Part shown: piece after piece, positions 4,849 through 5,956 of the stretch | How the letters are laid out: every line of letters starts with the position of its first letter | Position numbering within the stretch: position 1 is the stretch's first letter | NCBI GenBank assembly: GCA_025774735.1 | Contig: JALGZU010000366.1 | Coordinates: forward strand, 1 to 5,956 | DNA: 5,956 nt | Direction of reading: 5' to 3' | Source of the DNA: a candidate division LCP-89 bacterium | Lineage (GTDB): Bacteria; Electryoneota; B3-LCP | The notes under the pieces: model-generated | The model's input: the letters and a program-made list of their open reading frames with translations, nothing else | Told to the model about the DNA's origin: nothing | The model's database searches: none | Program-made: the position numbers and the translations under genes

Positions 4849-5956
4849 TTACACACTCAGTAGAGGTGCAATTACCAGGGAAACGACGGACATCAGCTTG
4901 ATCAGGATGTTCAGACTGGGACCGGCCGTATCCTTGAAGGGATCGCCGACCGTATCGCCGACCACGGCGGCCTTGTGGGCTTCGGAACCCTTACCACCGT
5001 GCGCACCCGCTTCAATATGTTTTTTGGCATTATCCCAGGCACCGCCGGCGTTGGCCATAAAGATCGCCATCAGAACGCCTGCAACGGTAACTCCAGCCAA
5101 TAAGCCACCCAGGGTTTCGGGACCGAAGATGAAACCGACAATCGGCGGCATCAAAACGGCTAAAAGACCGGGAGCGACCATCTGCTTGATCGCAGCCGCG
5201 GTGGATATGGAAACGCACTTGGCGTACTCGGCCTTGCCCCGGCTGGCGTCGATCACCTTCTGATCCTCTTCTGTCCACTCTTCGCGCCCGCGTACTTTCA
5301 TAATCTCCAAGGCGGCTTTGAGTTCCGGAATCGAGCTGAACTGCCGCCGCACTTCCACAATCATGTCCTTGGCAGCGCTTCCGACAGCTTTCATGGCGAA
5401 AGAACTGAAGAGGAAGGGGAGCATGCCGCCCACGAACATCCCCGCCATAACTTTGGGATTTAAGATGTCAATCATGAAACGAGACTGAATTCCTGCTGCA
5501 ACCATTTTCGCCTGGATCACGGTTGTAAATGCTGCAAACAGTGCCAAAGCAGTTAAGGCTGCTGAACCGATGGCGAAGCCCTTGCCGATGGCTGCCGTGG
5601 TGTTGCCGACGGCATCCAGACGATCCGTACGTTTGCGGACTTCCGGAGGCAGTTCGCTCATCTCGGCGATGCCACCAGCATTATCCGCCACGGGCCCGTA
5701 TGCATCGACGGCCAGTTGGATACCTGTCGTGGAGAGCATACCCAGAGCGGCAATGGCGATGCCGTACAGGTTAGCCTGCCAGTAGGCCAGCACGATTGCA
5801 GCTGCCAGCACAACCAGCGGATAGCCGGTTGACCGCATTCCTGTTGCCAAACCGGCGATGATGTTCGTGGCAGGTCCGGTTAACGACTGCTCGGCGATAT
5901 CGTGAGCCGGTTTTTTATTTTCAGCGGTGTAGTACTCAGTGATGATACCGATCAGG
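4849..5956 (-). CDS. hppA: Membrane-bound ion-pumping pyrophosphatase, C-terminal half (cut by window edge)
   Basis: The frame is open from the window edge to the TAA at 4851-4849, giving 368 residues; full proteins are usually 650-800. It begins inside the conserved GIITEYYT...[14 protein letters not shown] region. Diagnostic motifs follow: [16 protein letters not shown] (visible residues 84-99), the [16 protein letters not shown] segment (from 117), [14 protein letters not shown] and [15 protein letters not shown] near the end, with several hydrophobic membrane helices between. These enzymes split pyrophosphate to pump H+ or Na+ across the membrane. In [10 protein letters not shown] an Ala and a Gly stand where K+-independent enzymes have Lys and Thr, which marks the K+-dependent class. 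Ion choice depends on N-terminal residues not seen here. The gene precedes rpsF by 80 bp on the same strand with no clear terminator, so they may be co-transcribed. Confidence 0.97.
   Translation of the reverse strand, partial: LIGIITEYYTAENKKPAHDIAEQSLTGPATNIIAGLATGMRSTGYPLVVLAAAIVLAYWQANLYGIAIAALGMLSTTGIQLAVDAYGPVADNAGGIAEMSELPPEVRKRTDRLDAVGNTTAAIGKGFAIGSAALTALALFAAFTTVIQAKMVAAGIQSRFMIDILNPKVMAGMFVGGMLPFLFSSFAMKAVGSAAKDMIVEVRRQFSSIPELKAALEIMKVRGREEWTEEDQKVIDASRGKAEYAKCVSISTAAAIKQMVAPGLLAVLMPPIVGFIFGPETLGGLLAGVTVAGVLMAIFMANAGGAWDNAKKHIEAGAHGGKGSEAHKAAVVGDTVGDPFKDTAGPSLNILIKLMSVVSLVIAPLLSV

Overview
All recognisable genes lie on the minus strand, so transcription runs from high to low coordinates. 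The organism looks like an uncultured bacterium of the Fibrobacteres-Chlorobi-Bacteroidetes (FCB) neighbourhood or a related candidate phylum. The reasons are a secreted beta-helix protein with a C-terminal Por/type IX-like sorting domain (an NPFNP start, then SGVYLYRL and a K-rich end), an SSB of the MADLxMPxIN type that I associate with such lineages, and a K+-dependent type membrane pyrophosphatase. This placement is inference from protein style; no rRNA is present.

Layout in transcription order. (1) 5956-4849: the C-terminal half of hppA, a membrane-bound ion-pumping pyrophosphatase, cut by the window edge. (2) 4848-4769: a short leader with a strong hairpin and a sequence complementary to the rpsF Shine-Dalgarno site. 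(3) 4768-2594: a ribosomal operon in the classical order S6 - SSB - S18 - L9, with two large departures. S6 carries a 167-residue acidic tail that includes six 25-residue tandem repeats. SSB and S18 are one continuous reading frame. (4) 2593-2476: three short GC-rich palindromes about 40 bp apart; the last is followed by a T run and makes a convincing intrinsic terminator for the operon. (5) 2458-2258: a near-consensus sigma-70 promoter with a 10-bp inverted repeat over its -35 box, then a leader of about 140 nt that folds well and ends in a terminator-like hairpin just before the ribosome binding site. (6) 2257-362: the secreted beta-helix protein. (7) 339-1: a promoter with a palindrome at its start site, then the N-terminal part of a TetR-family regulator, cut by the window edge.

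The strongest novelty is the ribosomal operon. S6 and S18 bind each other on the 30S platform, and here both partners carry large extra domains: an acidic repeat tail on S6 and an OB-fold SSB on S18. Inside the fused frame, immediately before S18, there is a Shine-Dalgarno-like AAGGA at good spacing from an ATA codon exactly where an S18 start codon would be expected. This suggests that the fusion arose from separate ssb and rpsR genes. The second point of interest is the regulatory region of the beta-helix gene, which has the geometry of an operator-controlled promoter plus a transcription attenuator or riboswitch that I could not assign to a known class.
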